This document shows positions 22,806 through 36,702 of a stretch of 64,000 bases of DNA, one piece after another. The notes under the pieces were generated by a model. It did not search any database and had not been told where the DNA came from. It worked only from the letters and a program-made list of their open reading frames with translations. Both the position numbers and the translations under genes were made by a program. Each line of letters begins with the position of its first letter. Positions within the stretch are counted from its first letter, which is position 1. Source of the DNA: Sipunculus nudus (taxonomy: Eukaryota > Annelida > Sipuncula > Golfingiida > Sipunculidae); contig CM049319.1 of NCBI GenBank assembly GCA_026874595.1, positions 12,551,601 to 12,615,600 of the forward strand, in the 5' to 3' direction.

Positions 22806-25800
22806 TAGTATGCTGTGTGAGCAGTCACTAGAGAAAAAAATTGATCTTGCGGACTTAAGACCTGTTTCAGATTGTAACTGAGCAAGAAAGGTTTCCTGGT
22901 GGAATCTTGATTTAAATGCATAAACCTCGTAATGACCAAGGGGAGTCTCTTGATGAATAATTGGCAAGAGATTGTTACAATTAAGCTTTGTTTTTGTATG
23001 GTGCACCAGCTGAGGAACAGGGCTGCATCATCTCGTGTACCTGTAGATGAAGAACACACTGTGATGCAAATTCAGTCTCAACCTCTTATCGATATGGCTG
23101 TAAGTACTGGAGGTAAAAAAGAAGATACTGCACGAGGTGATCTTGTCAAACAGTTAATATCCCTTGATATGAAACTCACTGCGCTTAGCCAGAAACAGAT
23201 GTCCTTTGAAGAACACGTCAACGAACGTTTGGACAGTCATCAGACTTATCTAAATGAGGTTCAGGGCCAGGTGGAGGAAGCATCCGACAAAATCAGACAG
23301 ACAGATACGCAATTGTGTGAACAATTGAGACCATGCTGAAATTAGCTCAGTCTGTGAGCAGGGACTATAAGGGACTTCGCTAAACACAATACTCCATCCG
23401 CTCCTACTACAAGGAGCACGCCCCAAAACACGAGTTGTAATCCAGGTGCTGCACAGGCTCAGTGGTCTCAAAATTTCAGGCAAATGTCTCAAACTGTACC
23501 TACACCCCAGTATAAACAATTGCCGCGTGAGGGTACATATTTTAGAGCGACAAGTGTAAATAATTGGAGGTCACAGATTTATTTAGGGCACTTACCACTT
23601 GACATTACAGAATGTCGGCTAAACAATCATCTTGCTGAGCGTAATGTGTCAGCCCATGAAATTGTAATGTTACCTAAGAGGAACATGAGGGCGCTTGGTG
23701 CGCGTATAACACTTGATGTCGACAATCTCTACAGGATTGAGAGAGGGGATTTCTGGCCGGACGGTGTCTATGCCAGGAAATGGCGGCCGTTGGGACAGAG
23801 AACGTGATGTATAAACTCTGTTCTGTTCAATAAGTGAAGTAAAGGATTTGCAGGATAATTGTTTACCTTAACTGTCTAAAACATGGTTAAAATAAGTAAT
23901 TTAAACATTGGAAGTTATAACATCCGGGGGGTTATGTCTGGAACACCATATTTATCTCGTTTACTTGAAAGCTATGATCTGGATATTTGCTGTGTGATTG
24001 AACATTGGTTGTATCCTTCCCATTTAGATTATATCTCGACATTGCATGAGAATTACTCTGCTCACACAGTATCGGATAAGAAGTTGGACCCATATGACTC
24101 GTTTCGTAGAGACAAAGGGGGTATAAGTATGTTATGGAAAAAGTCTCTGTCCACATGTATCTGAATTATGGATTTACGCAATGACGACCGAATAATGGGG
24201 TTGAAGGTATCAACAAACCCTGGCTGCCACCTATACACGTTTGGTGTCTATATGCCAAGTTCTAATTATTCTTTGGCATACTTTAAGGAGTATATTGATA
24301 TTTTACATGGCATAAATCTCGAATATAAAGAGTACGGTTATGTCCTGTTAATTGGTGACTTTAATTGTGAAACTAACGGTCCACGCTATCAATGTACTTT
24401 GTCAACAAGGGGCAGATTATTTAAGCAATTTCTGGAGGAAAATGACCTGCAGTCAACTTGTGTACAGAAGTATTGTCAGGGACCGTTATATACTTTTGAC
24501 CCGTATGAAACTTGTAAAAATCGCTCGCTTATTGATCATGGATTAGTGTCTTGTGATACTAATATTATATTAAATTGTAAGATCGTAGATGATGATATAC
24601 TAAACGTGTCGGATCATCTTCCCATTGTATTACAAATTGATGCCCAGATTTAATAGAGCACATGCACAACAGCCTCTTTTCGTCACGTCTTAGACTGGAG
24701 GAAAATTAAAAATCCTGTAATTCATCGTCGCTACCTAGAAACCTTGGAAACAGCTCTCGCCTCTGTAGTCCCTCCTGAAACGATTAACTGAGATACTACA
24801 AAATTAAATGATTACTACGCTGAGATAAAACGAGTATTACTAGAAGCGGCGGCATCTGTTGTTCCTCAGAGGAAATTTAGAAGCTACATAAAACCAGGAT
24901 GGAAGCAGTTGCTCAAGCCAACACATGATAAAATGAAGCAGTGTAGGAAAATATGGGTTAGTAAGGGAAACCAAGGGACTATGCTGAATGCACTGAACTG
25001 AAAAGAAAATTGAATCAATCTCAGATGAAATCTCAAACAAAATGCAAATGTCAAAATGCAAACCAAAGTGCAGTTTGTAAGAACAGTAAATCTGCAACCA
25101 TGGTTGACCCTTATCGTAGACGCTCAACTGGGACCATTGGAACCATCACTAAAACTAAGGTAACTGGCAATGACAACCACACGGAGTTTGTGAATGATGA
25201 TTGGCCATCTCTGAATGAAACTCTAGCTACAAAGAAGGTCAACCAAAACATAGAAACTGGGTTAGGAAGCCAAGTATCCGACGCAACAAAACACAATGAT
25301 GCAGTTAGTAATCCTTTAACGGACTCAGTTACCATTGACTTGAATGACAAAAGCGCTTAGAATCGTGTTCTGGTTGTTGGTGATTCACTTGTCAGAAATT
25401 CTTATGCAAGTTTAGCCAAATATCTTCAGGATAAACAGATATGCGTGTTAAGCACTAGGGGGCTAACGCTTGATGAGGCACTGTACAAGATACCGAAAGC
25501 TAGCCGAGATCTCTCTGTGAATGATACTCTAGTGATACAGGTTGGTACAAATAACGTTGAATGTGATGACTGCTCAAGTTTCGTTAACAAATTCTGTAAA
25601 CTGCTAGAACTAACAAGGAAAAGTAGCAAATGTCAAATTGTAACTCTTGCATTACCTAGGCGTCTAAATGACTCAAATCTTAACATGAAAAATCTAACCC
25701 TAAACCATGAGATACAACAGAAATGTAAACTTTATGCCGATGTCATTTTCAATGACTGTTCTCCACCACTGAGAGAGCGGTATTATCGCACAGATGGCGT

Positions 25801-28800
25801 CCATTTCAGCTACCATGGCGTGACTGTTATGACAGGGCGGGTTGCATCCAGCGTGAGATACCATCTAAACCAAACAAATGACGACAGCTCGAAAGTATGG
25901 GAATCATACAGAAATTTTCACAAAGATCACTCCCCAAGATCGAGATAATAAATACAAATGTCAGAAAATTTTCTCCCGAATCCCATGTTGACACGATGGC
26001 TCTCACTAATATTGACAAAATCGGTCAAATTGGTGAGAATCCAACTGATCCAATCAAACTATTAAATGTTACTAATAACAAGCAGACCTGTTTTATACAC
26101 CTTAATATTAAAAGTATCTTACCAAAATTTGATGAATTTCAAGATATTGCTTTAAGGTGTAACGCAAAAGTCATATCAGTAAATGAAACATGGTTGTGTG
26201 AAGATATAACCAATGATGAAATTAACATTCCTGGGTACCAAATCTTCAGGCGAGATCGAGATCGCCACGGGGGGGGGGGGGGGGGGGGTCGCCTTGTATG
26301 TTGATGATACTTTGAATCCGGTTTTATGTGATGAATTACAATCAGTCAATACTGAAGCTATCTTTGTTAAGGTAAAGTATGCTGAACGCAATATTATTGT
26401 TGCTTCAATATATAGACCACCATCTTCTGATACATGCTTATTAAGTAAAATCACTGATCTTATTGAGGAATCGCTAAAATACCATGTACCAGTAGTCATT
26501 CTTGGAGATTTTAATATCGATGTAAGTAAAGCAGGAACTTTGACAAGTGTCTTTGACCAGTGGCTATGCAATTTCCAACTTAAGCAGTTAGTGAAGTCTC
26601 CAACCAGAGAAACTGTAACCTCATCAACAGTGATAGATTTAGTCTTCTCGAACATTCCCGAGAGACATATAACTACGGATGTGTTACCAATCTCTTTGAG
26701 TGACCACTGTTTAGTTTACACAGTACTATCATTTAAAAATATTAATAGAAATGTCATAACAATAAAATCTAGAAACTTTAGCAAATTTAATCTAGAGAAT
26801 TACCGAAATGATATCGCCTCATCTGTTTTACTACAGAACGTATTCTATGAATCTAATATCGAAGTTGCATGAAACAGAAAACTGAGTTCCTAAATATCTG
26901 TAATAAACATGCGCCCATATGGTCTCGTAGGGTAAAACATAGAGATTACCCTTGGATGACACCGCAAATCCGTGCATGATAAAGCTCCGAGACAGATTAC
27001 ACAGATGCGCTGTAAAACACAAATCTCACATTCTCTTCTTTAAGTATAGAAGAATGAGAAACATGGTAACTACGCTTATAAGATCGACGAAAACTGCTTA
27101 TTTCAGACATAACATCGATAATAACTATAATAATATCAAAGGTATGTGGAGCGCTCTTAAAAAAGTATTACCTGGTTCCTCATCAGCTAAATCTGGAGAT
27201 TGCGATATATCATGTGAAGAGTTTAATGAGTATTTCAGTACCATAGGTGATATATTAGCGGTAAATTTTAAGGCATCCGAAACCCGCCCAGTTCGGTCGT
27301 TGAATATTACAGAGTCCCGTTTCAAATTTTCTATATTACTATCGCAGGATATACAGAAAGATTTACTTGCACTTCCACCTAAACACACTCTGGATATAAT
27401 CGATATGGACATCACATTCCTCCAAATGGCTTCGCAGCTCATTAGTCCTATGTTATGTTATCTATTTAATCTATCACTATATAACGCCACGTACCCGCTT
27501 GACTTGAAAACAGCTCGAATTACTCCAGTATATAAAGGAAAAGGCGATAAAGCAAATAAGAGTAATTACAGACCCATATCAATAATACCTCACGTTGCGA
27601 AACTATTTGAAAAAGCTGTACAAAGGCAACTAATCAGGTTTATCATAAATAGCAATAATATTTCAGAAAGTCAGCACGCATATCTGCCTGGAAAATCTAC
27701 TGTAACGGCTCTTAGTAAATTTTCAAATGACGTATATAAAACTATGGATCAGGGTAAAGTTACTGCTGCTTGTTTTTTCGACCTAACCAAAGGATTTGAT
27801 ACCATAAATCATAAAAGATTATTGGAAAAGTTGTTCGTTTTTGGTTTTGATAAGAAAACAGTTGCTTGGTTTCAATCTTACCTCCATGATCGCCTACAGA
27901 TCGTAAAATACAATAACAATCTATCCAATGCTGCTGTTGTTAATGTAGGTGTTCCTCAGGGTACGGTTCTCGGCCCAATTCTATTTTTGATATATATAAA
28001 TGATCTTCCAAATGTGCTAAATACTGATGGTATTGTAATGTACGCTGATGATGTCACTGTATATTGCCATGGTAAAAATCCTGTAGAAGCTGAGATTAAA
28101 TTACAGCGAGTAGTAAATCAAGTGACCACCTGGTACGACGAAAACCTGCTTACTCTGAATTATAATAAATCTAATGTTATGCTACTTGGAAATCTTCATA
28201 GAATTGCTGATCACAAACTCAAGATATCAATATTAGATACAACATTACTTTGTTCTAATAAGATTAATCTACTTGGTGTTATAATAGATGCTAATTTATC
28301 CTGGAAACCACATGTTCACTCTCTATCCAAAAAACTATCTCAAAAGATAGGAGTTCTTTACCGAATATCAAGCTATCTGTCTATGCAATCTCTTACTAAG
28401 GTTTATGCAACTATAATTCAGCCTCATATTGACTATGCCCTAAGCATTTGGGGTTGTTCATTATTGTCTACCAATGATACGGTACAGAAAATACAAAACA
28501 GAGCTGCCCGCATTATATCCAAAAACTATGACAGAAATGTTGATTCTATAACCATAGTAAATGAACTGGGTTGGTTGAATATACGTCAACGCTATATGTG
28601 TTCTGTTGCAGTACTTATGTATAAATGTGTTTGTTCAATAGCTCCTGGTTTACAAGAGAATAATTTTCACTTTGTCAATGAAGCTCACAATCATCTAACC
28701 CGAGCTGCTGTGAGCAATGATTTAGTCGTTCCTAAACCTAGAACAAACTATCTGAAAAAATCTTTACTATATATGGGGCCAAAAATATGGAATAGTTTAT

Positions 28801-31592
28801 CAAATGAATCTAAGTCAGCCATAACTTGTGCATCTTTTAAGAGACGACTCAAATTGGAAATTTTAGCAACTGTATGTTCTATATGACACATGTTATATTT
28901 GCATAAATTTGCGTTTTATACATGTAGCATTCATTCTTCTATCATTTCATAGATCATACAATAACTGTAAATTAATTTCATACGTATTTAACTGAATCTA
29001 ACAATGATCAGGTCCATAAATGCTAGAGATTATTGTAATATTATTGGTTCGTATGCCTCGCATATTTGCATGTATATATATACTGATCTAATGTGATATT
29101 TTAGTTTACTCTTTCTGTCTATAGATGTATATATTGATATACTTTCTTAACACTCTTAATATGCTTTTATGATTTGAGTCCATATGTTCATGTTTATATT
29201 TTTAGTCATGGTATTATTTTATGCATTGTATTGATAGTTTAGTCATTGTATGTTTTATATGTACTGATACAGGGCACCAAGTAAGACCAGTTTCATTTAA
29301 ACTGATTGGTTTTCCCTGTATAAACATAATGTAAATAAATGAATAAATAAAAAATAAATAAGACTAGAGTTTTCTTCTTATGTTAATTACAAAAGGACCA
29401 AGGCTTACTTCAGAAAAGAAATTAGAGCGTTTCATGATAGGAGAGATAGGGAATGCTTTCAGGAGTTAGACCAGAAACTGATATTATTAAACTCTATTAT
29501 TAAACTGCGCATGTGCGCAGTAAAACTGGATCATCTGTAGGGATGGCTTTAAAGTTTAAAAATGAATTTTTACATAAATCAAAAGATATATGTGATGCTT
29601 GGGCTGATTATTTTGATGTTTTATATACTCCGAAAACGAACAGTGATTTTGATCAAGGCTTTAAGACACATGTCGAAGGAGAATTTCTTAAACTACTTGA
29701 AAGGATAATGCTTAAAAGGTTAAAGCAGTATGTTCGTATTAATAATATCCAGTTTCCAGATCCTATGCAGGGAGCATATCAAAAGAAACGCAGTTCCCTG
29801 CATACGTCATTTAATCTTATTGAATGTGTTAGCCATTCGATCGAAAGAGGATCAAAGGTTTATACTTGCTTCCTCGATGCCACTAAGGCTTTTGACACTG
29901 TATGGCAGAATGGTGGTGTCCTCTCGCCTTGGCTTTACCTACTGTACAATAATGCTCTTTTGGTTCAACTTCGGCAATGTGGGTACGGAACAAATGTAGG
30001 AGAAACCTATGTGGGGTCACCTGCACAAGCGGATGACGTTGTCTTAATGTCATGGTAACCGTATGGACTACAGAATATGCTTAACATTTGTTACATGTAT
30101 TCGCAGAGGTGGCGTTTTAGTTTTAATCCAAATAAAACGGTAGTACTAGTTTTTTGGGAATCTGAAAAAGCGTTCAATAAACTTAATAAAAAACGTCGAT
30201 GGGTATTAGGAAGCCAAACAGTTTGACAGGTTAGACAACATAAGCACCTGGGTTTGCAAATAGGGGCGACACTTTCTTTTTCAGGCCAAATAGGCGAGGC
30301 TTGCATGTCGCAAGGGACGGGGTACATATTTGTCATTATTGGGATCAGGTGTTCGACCGCAAGCCCTTAATCCACTTACCTCATCAAAGGTTTACAAAAC
30401 AGTTGTTCTCCCGAGGGTATTATTTGTATCTGAACTCTGGTGCTCGATGTCACAAAATGAGTTGCTTTCTTTAGAAAGAATGCACAGATTCTCCATTAAA
30501 CACATGCAGGGGCTTCATATAAGCACCCGTACGGACATTGCTCTCCCATTACTAGGGGTTCCCTGGATAATTGCATTCATTGAAAGGGATAAATTATTGT
30601 TTCTTCACAACATCTGCACCGTACATTAATCCCCAACTTATCACATAGCAAAAACAAGACTATAGACAGTTTTTTTTCACTACGCACTAAAAGTATTGGT
30701 GTTTTAGCAGATATATGTACAGTATTGGAGAGGTATAATCTAGAGGGATTTTTCTGGTCACAAAATAATCAGTATTTTCTCAATAAACGGCTGTGGCAGT
30801 CAGTCGTTACTAGTAATATAGTTGAATATGAACAAAACCAATATTGGGAAAGAACCTGGCATAATCCAGTCTTTAATATGTTTAACCTTGTGAAATGTAA
30901 TTGTTTCCTTCCTACTTCCATATGGCTGTTTGCGTCGTCTATAAACAGGGCAAAGTCATTTGCTGTGTTTCTCCTTTCATGTTTTGACGTTATTGAAAAC
31001 TTGCATTTCTCGGGTTATGTCATTCATGTGGGAAAATATTCAATAATCCAATAACACGTGATTATCTCATGTGACCAGACTTCAAATGAGAGAGAGATAT
31101 TATGGAACGAGAAAAATAATTCATTCAGTGTACATATAAGCTCTTATTTACATATATAGACGATCTGACATTCATTTCTAAATTATTTAGTGCTGAAATT
31201 CCTCTTAAGACAGAAGATGAGAAAAAAAGGTTTCAACAATATGTTTTAGATTTTCTGTACAGTGTTAGACATGTCATTGATGCCCTCCGGCCGCCAGCAT
31301 TGGAATATCTGATATTTGGGAAATCGTTTAGGATGAGGATGAGTTAAGACAATCACTGTGGTTATATGTCTATTTGGCAAAACATTGGTTTTGCGTGGGT
31401 TTGTATGCCATGTTCATTAATGGATAAATATACGTTGTTATGTTAAAATTACGCACCAAGGAAACTTTTGATCTTTATTTTTCACCTAATTTACAGTGAA
31501 TTGCACAGTTTGTATTTTTTATGTAAACCTTTGTATAATGTGTTGATGCTCTTCAGACTTGAAGGAAATAAAGGTAATCAATCAATCAATCA
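22806..31592 (+). mobile_element. LINE1 retrotransposon with nested LINE2 (units C/D)
   Basis: Second copy of the broken LINE1. ORF1 remnants lie at 22932-23339 and 23484-23807, the endonuclease at 23883-24653 (TGA at 24162-24164), RT parts at 29362-30058, and later pieces at 30330-30629 and 30725-31054. It ends in the (ATCA)n tail at 31592 in unit D. The lesions match the unit B copy, so they are older than the duplication. Confidence 0.85.
25000..29360 (+). mobile_element. LINE2 (CR1-group) nested in LINE1, unit C copy
   Basis: Duplicate of 12240-16603. ORF1 spans 25025-25948 with TAG at 25358-25360. ORF2 spans 25897-28886, with the G-run now 20 G (26269-26288) and the same frameshifts. 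The RT frame 26952-28886 is open. Coding changes between copies are few, for example K to E in LFKKAV versus LFEKAV. Confidence 0.85.
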
Positions 31593-31805
31593 TGCGTCCT
31601 ATCTATCTGCGTCCCACTGGAACGTAATCGTCTTTTCATTATTTCACCATGACAAACTATTTAATTTAAAATTTTTTTTTATTGAAACCAAATCAGATCA
31701 GAATATATAATGAAAATATACGGCTGTCACTTGCACTGATATTCCTGTTTCCCGTTGAAAACCAGATAACTCTTAAAACCAACAGTTTTTGGCAAAAACA
31801 ACAAT

Positions 31806-31808
31806 TAA
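31806..31808. other. Empty target site of the TAA element, unit D
   Basis: Unit D reads ACAATTAAACAGACAACAGT with one TAA, where A, B and C have the 1414-bp element between two TAA copies. Flanks match on both sides, so this is a pre-insertion site or a precise excision. Confidence 0.85.
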
Positions 31809-32333
31809 ACAGACAACAGTCGTCGGCGCGATATTTCTACAAAAAAAAAAAAACACTCAACACTCAAAAACATTCAATTTTTGCATATGGGTAAGTTTAC
31901 ATGTAATCTAAAATAGCTTTTTTTCTTTATTCCATATCAGTTTTAGTTAAGCGGTAATACACCATTGAAAAATACATTGTTTGTATCATAATTGTTTTTA
32001 ATTGAAAAAAAAAAAGATTATAAACACACAATAAAAAATGGCTAGAGATATTTGTATGTACTTCCATGTGATACTATTTTTCCACACGTACTGTTTGCCA
32101 AATGTGATATATATCGCGTTAAAATAATATAAAATAAATTATTTAAAAAATCTTCAAAGCAAAATCTCAGACAATGTTCATATATATCTCTCATCTAACA
32201 GAGAATATTCTAAGGATTCCAAATATGTATATATCATTTGGGCTAAAATTCATTTTAATATGAATTCTAAAGCTAAATTAAACCAAGGTTGTTTGATAAT
32301 CATAATACCTTTAGTTGGATTGCGCGTTGTTGT

Positions 32334-32514
32334 GCGCTGACACTCGTTGTTATGTACCTGCTTGGGGAACCTGGGAAGCCCGGACTGGTATTGCCCCACG
32401 GGCTATTTTTAGAAATTAATGTCATGGAACGCCACGTCACGGACTTCCCCAGTGGGATTCCCTATCGTTACCACAAACACTCCAAGAGTATATAAGGTGC
32501 CTGATATGCCTAAC
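32334..32514 (+). promoter_or_regulatory. Family 1 promoter, unit D
   Basis: TATATAA at 32489-32495 and CCACGTCA at 32432-32439, with the same Rel-like pair downstream. Confidence 0.65.
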
Positions 32515-32618
32515 TTTCCACAACTTATTTCCAAGCCACTGGAGAGACACCGCCCTTGTCGTCATCATCGTCCAGAGAACTTTACAATAAACTTTTGAAC
32601 AGAGCATATTAAAACAAA

Positions 32619-32802
32619 ATGTGCGACCAGCACAGAGGTAAACCTTACCGCCTGGAGGCGCGCAGGTGTAAATGTCGTCAGTGTAGGCGGGAAACAGAAG
32701 GGTCGTCTGCTGTGATCGGACTCCTTGTGTCCTCAGCGGTCGGTGAGTGTACATAAATCAATTATTATTGTGGTTATGATGACATTTGTTATTTTTTATT
32801 CA

Positions 32803-32842
<40 letters not shown>

Positions 32843-33129
32843 GCCTGATAATAATAATAATTATAACAATAATAATGAATAATGCTATTGTTATTATTAT
32901 TATTATTATTGTTAGTAGTAGTAGTAGTAGTAGTAGGAGTAGTGAATGATAATAAATTAAAATTATTATTTCCATTTTTTCAGGTTTTATTGCTGCAGAG
33001 ACAATACGCTCCAAACGACCCCATCCGTCGGTCTGTCCATGGCTGGCGGGGAAAACGAGCGAGTCACCGGAAACTTCCAAACATTCCCGAGAGAGGAATC
33101 CATCGGGGGACAGTCTATCCAGCGTCTGA
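32619..33129 (+). CDS. Family 1 small Cys/Arg-rich protein, 89 aa, two exons (copy D)
   Basis: Exons 32619-32742 and 32984-33129, intron 32743-32983 (241 bp). The protein equals copy A except E74K. Intron repeats and UTR also match A, not B or C. Splice sites and stop are conserved. Function unknown. Confidence 0.63.
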
Positions 33130-33667
33130 AGGATCAGAAACTAAACCCTTGAGAGAGGGGTTTTCTGACATCGCAATAGTCTCGCAGCTAGAGTGCGAGT
33201 TTCCAAATACGACATAAAGACGTCCTAAATTAAGAAGACGTGATCTCATCCGAGTTCAACGCGAGAAGAAAGTTCAGCTAGGTCACTTACGAACATCCTG
33301 CCGATGACGTATAGCCTGTAACCTGAGGGTTTCGGCTTTTTATATATAAACTGTTATTATATCCCCGAGCATGCATTTATGTAGCAGGATTGACCGAAAC
33401 ACGTTGGACTGACAATGCCACGGGTTGTCTGAGCCCATTTGTGTTCCGGAAGGTCAGGATGTACTTTAAAGGGAAAAAAAAAAATTTAATTTCGTGTTAA
33501 GATGACATATATCAATAGTTTGAATACACACAAATTATTTACAGGCCTAGCAGTATATATCTTTATACACAGTACAAGCACTGTAACGTATACCCGTCAC
33601 GTTACTGTTTTATTACAACTCATCATGATGATTATTCAATTGTATTTATTCATGAAGAGGAAATAAA
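33130..33667 (+). other. 3' UTR and poly(A) signal of family 1 copy D
   Basis: AATAAA at 33662-33667, in the same context as copy A (TTCATGAAGAGG). Confidence 0.55.
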
Positions 33668-33854
33668 AACTTCAAGAATCATGTGTGATTCTGTGTTCAA
33701 TTAACATTTTCATCATCACCTTTTCTAAATAACATCCAGTGTCTATAATATACAAAGCCGTATCCTCCACGTGTTATCGTGTGGATGATGAAGACGAATT
33801 TAAACATTTTTACAAAGCGATAATTCCATATTAAAGGCACACGAATTTATAGTC

Positions 33855-34285
33855 ACCTATATGCCATATGAGTGGAATGTCATGAAAGTTTTTTTTATTT
33901 TCCTATAAGAGAGGATCATGTTTCTGTTTTGCCTCTTTCTCCCGTGTGTCTCATTATGTTCACGTTTCAATTTTTATTTTTACATCCATTTATCTGAAAC
34001 AAACTTTATTAAAAAAATGGCCCACTGGGGGCTGGGGGGGGGGGGGGGCTAGGAATAAAATCTAATGAATTGATAAGATATTTTATGCGTTTATTAACGA
34101 TCATGTGGTGAAAGTTTCTCAAGATCCGACTCTTCTTGGTGACACGATATAGGATATACCAAAGGAATTATCAGTGGGATTGCACCACCAGCTATATTTA
34201 GTATCTGGGTCATTTGGAACGACGCGTCACGGGAATCCCCTGTTACCATATTTACATACAACCTCAAGTGTTTACATGACACATA
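33855..34285 (+). pseudogene. Decayed family 1 promoter copy and flank, unit D
   Basis: Same promoter fossil as 4290-4715, with the promoter part at about 34170-34282. It lacks TATA box and gene body. Confidence 0.6.
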
Positions 34286-34419
34286 GCTTAGGTCAGATCT
34301 CGAGGGACCTTATTCCAGGCAGTTAATATTATTGTATAAGGTACACATTTTGGAAGCTCCAGGAAAGTATTTGATATCTCGAGTTTGGCATCATATGTAA
34401 TACCTCGAACTAAACCCTA

Positions 34420-34945
34420 ACCTTTTATTTTGTTGCAAGAAATTTAAAAGAGCGGGTTGTGCATGTATTTCGCAAAAATTGTCAGTTTTTAAAATTGGCA
34501 ACATATTTTGCCATCATCTGGAGGAACGCCAATGGTACCGATGTTTTTTGTTGTATGGTGGATGTCGCAAAAGCTTTTGATCGATTACAATTTGGTTAAA
34601 TCTTCCAAATTATGTTGCAAAGAGAATTTCCCTTTTATGTGATTCGTATTCTGTATTAAATGTGTATCATACGTATACGGAGCATCATAGTGAAGTCAGT
34701 TCGGTCATTTTTTTTTGGAAACAATTAAACGGAGTGAGACAGGGAGGATTAGCTAGCCCACTTTTATTTAATATATGTATCTTGATGTTCTTGTCAATGA
34801 GCTTAAAACAGATGGAACAGGTGGTCATATTAGACAATATTCTCTGGATGTCAGCCCTAAGTGTTTTTTTCTATTTCAAACCGGAAACATCTTCAAATTT
34901 AATAGTCCATTTAAACTGCAAAACATGTAGAGAATTCTGAAGAGG
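34420..34945 (+). pseudogene. Decayed LINE reverse transcriptase fragment, unit D
   Basis: Same fragment as 4810-5350: VDVAKAFDRLQF (motif A) and NGVRQGGLASPLLFNICILM (motif B, here with the intact GG). Frameshifts separate the parts. Confidence 0.7.
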
Positions 34946-34949
34946 TTAA

Positions 34950-35670
34950 AAATGTGACATGCCTTTTATCAGGCATGATTCGTTTAAATTTTTTTACCAA
35001 TTTACAATTTTGCAAAGATTGTATAGGGGTTGCGATTTCACAACTATGTCCAAAACAATTTTGAGAAATAAACTGTAAACTAAGTCGTATAAGAACTTTA
35101 CGTGATGACACACTACTCTCTTTTCATGCACAAAATCCATACACAAGCTGAACACTTTATTGATTGCAAAGAATTGAAAATAAACAAAATTCCTTCATAA
35201 AATCATATTTCATTATTTTTTCCCACAGAATATGTTCCAGTATTTATCTTCAGATATAGGAGGCATTATTTAAATAGTCAATTAAACAACCTTAACTGGA
35301 AATTTTAATATGGTGTTCATTTTTAACAGTATGATTACATCGTATGTTTTGAAATTTATATTTGGTTTTATTTTTTTTAGGTTTAGAAAAGTAATTTTTA
35401 AATTTTTATTAATTAAAAAGTTTCTGTTCAATGTAGGCCACAAATTAAAACACCCCCTCCCCATCTTAGTTACTTTTATTAATAAACGTACTTAAGCGAT
35501 GAATTAGCTTAGGACAGTGAATAAAAAAACCGACAAAATACAAACGCTAAAAAGCTTATAATAATGATGGAAAAACCTATATAAGGATTACCAGTATTTC
35601 CCAGTACAGTTAGTATATTCTACTGTACAGAACTGTAATAGACTACCCCCTCCCCATATCAACCCCATAA
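34950..35670. other. Non-repeat flank after the family 1 array
   Basis: Sequence continues past the point where unit A jumps into unit B (near 34975). It is AT-rich and I see no gene or element in it. Confidence 0.4.
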
Positions 35671-35671
35671 A

Positions 35672-36088
<417 letters not shown>

Positions 36089-36117
36089 CTACTATTGGGC
36101 CCCCAATGAATATTTCG

Positions 36118-36665
36118 CTAAACCGCCAATGCAAGTGAGAGAAAACATTTTATATATAGCTTGTGCTATGGAGACGCTGGCCCTGCAGTCCGAACAAAAC
36201 CCTAGTTCTAGAGGGTCGGTAGTAGAGGGGTCGGGGTTATTACACTCCCTACGAACTGCCATATAAAGGCATTTAAATCCTAGATTAATCATCTGTCTCC
36301 ATGCCGCACCCCACAATGACTGTATGGTCAATGTCGCACAGTAGGATTAAACCCTCATTGTACTAGATTAAACGGACCGTGCAGCGTTGCGTGAAGTATT
36401 TCAGCCTTTAGGTCAAGGGGGTCTTCCTTTGAGTCCACATACATTCGCCACTGATTTATGAAAAGAGTGTAGTTGTGTACTTGATGGCACACACGTTACA
36501 TTTCCTTTGCATTGTAACTAAGGATATTTAGTGAAACTCCGATAAACATATACCATATATCCAAGCATACAGTTTTGTGACTGAGTGTGTATGCGAAGCA
36601 GTTTGAAACCTCGTCTGAACTGAAGGTTTATATCCTCTCTGTATAGAATTTTCCGTTGCAGCATC
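36118..36665 (+). promoter_or_regulatory. Family 2 upstream region, copy 1
   Basis: Conserved with the four other copies: GCTTGTGCTATGGAGACGCT, the GGCACACACGTTA block, TTGCATTGTAACTAAGGATA, GACTGAGTGTGTATGCGAAG and AAGGTTTATATCCTCT just before the ATG. TTATATCC about 40 bp before the ATG could act as a TATA element. TTCCGTTGCAG right before CATCATGG could instead be a 3' splice site of an untranslated exon. Confidence 0.5.
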
Positions 36666-36702
36666 ATGGACTCAAAGGTTTTCAGCATTCTCCTTGTGGC
36701 TG
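36666..36702 (+). CDS. Family 2 signal-peptide exon, copy 1
   Basis: The ATG (context ATCATGG) encodes MDSKVFSILLVA and ends in a phase 1 GTGAGC donor at 36703. This is the first half of a signal peptide, as shown by copy 2, where exon 2 completes it. No matching exon 2 was found before copy 2. LINE3 sits in the expected intron. It could be a broken copy, or an alternative first exon splicing to 47518. Confidence 0.5.

Larger units (their letters stand above)
18205..30961. repeat. Tandem unit C (12.76 kb)
   Basis: Near-identical copy of unit B, offset 12,753-12,760 bp. Visible differences are mostly homopolymer and microsatellite lengths plus scattered single bases. Low divergence means a very recent duplication, or possibly an assembly duplicate. 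Confidence 0.9.

Noticed and set aside
36092-36331. Antisense open frames over the family 2 upstream region (also 59770-60255)
   Set aside because: They run across a conserved non-coding block and, in the second case, join it to an inserted LINE fragment.
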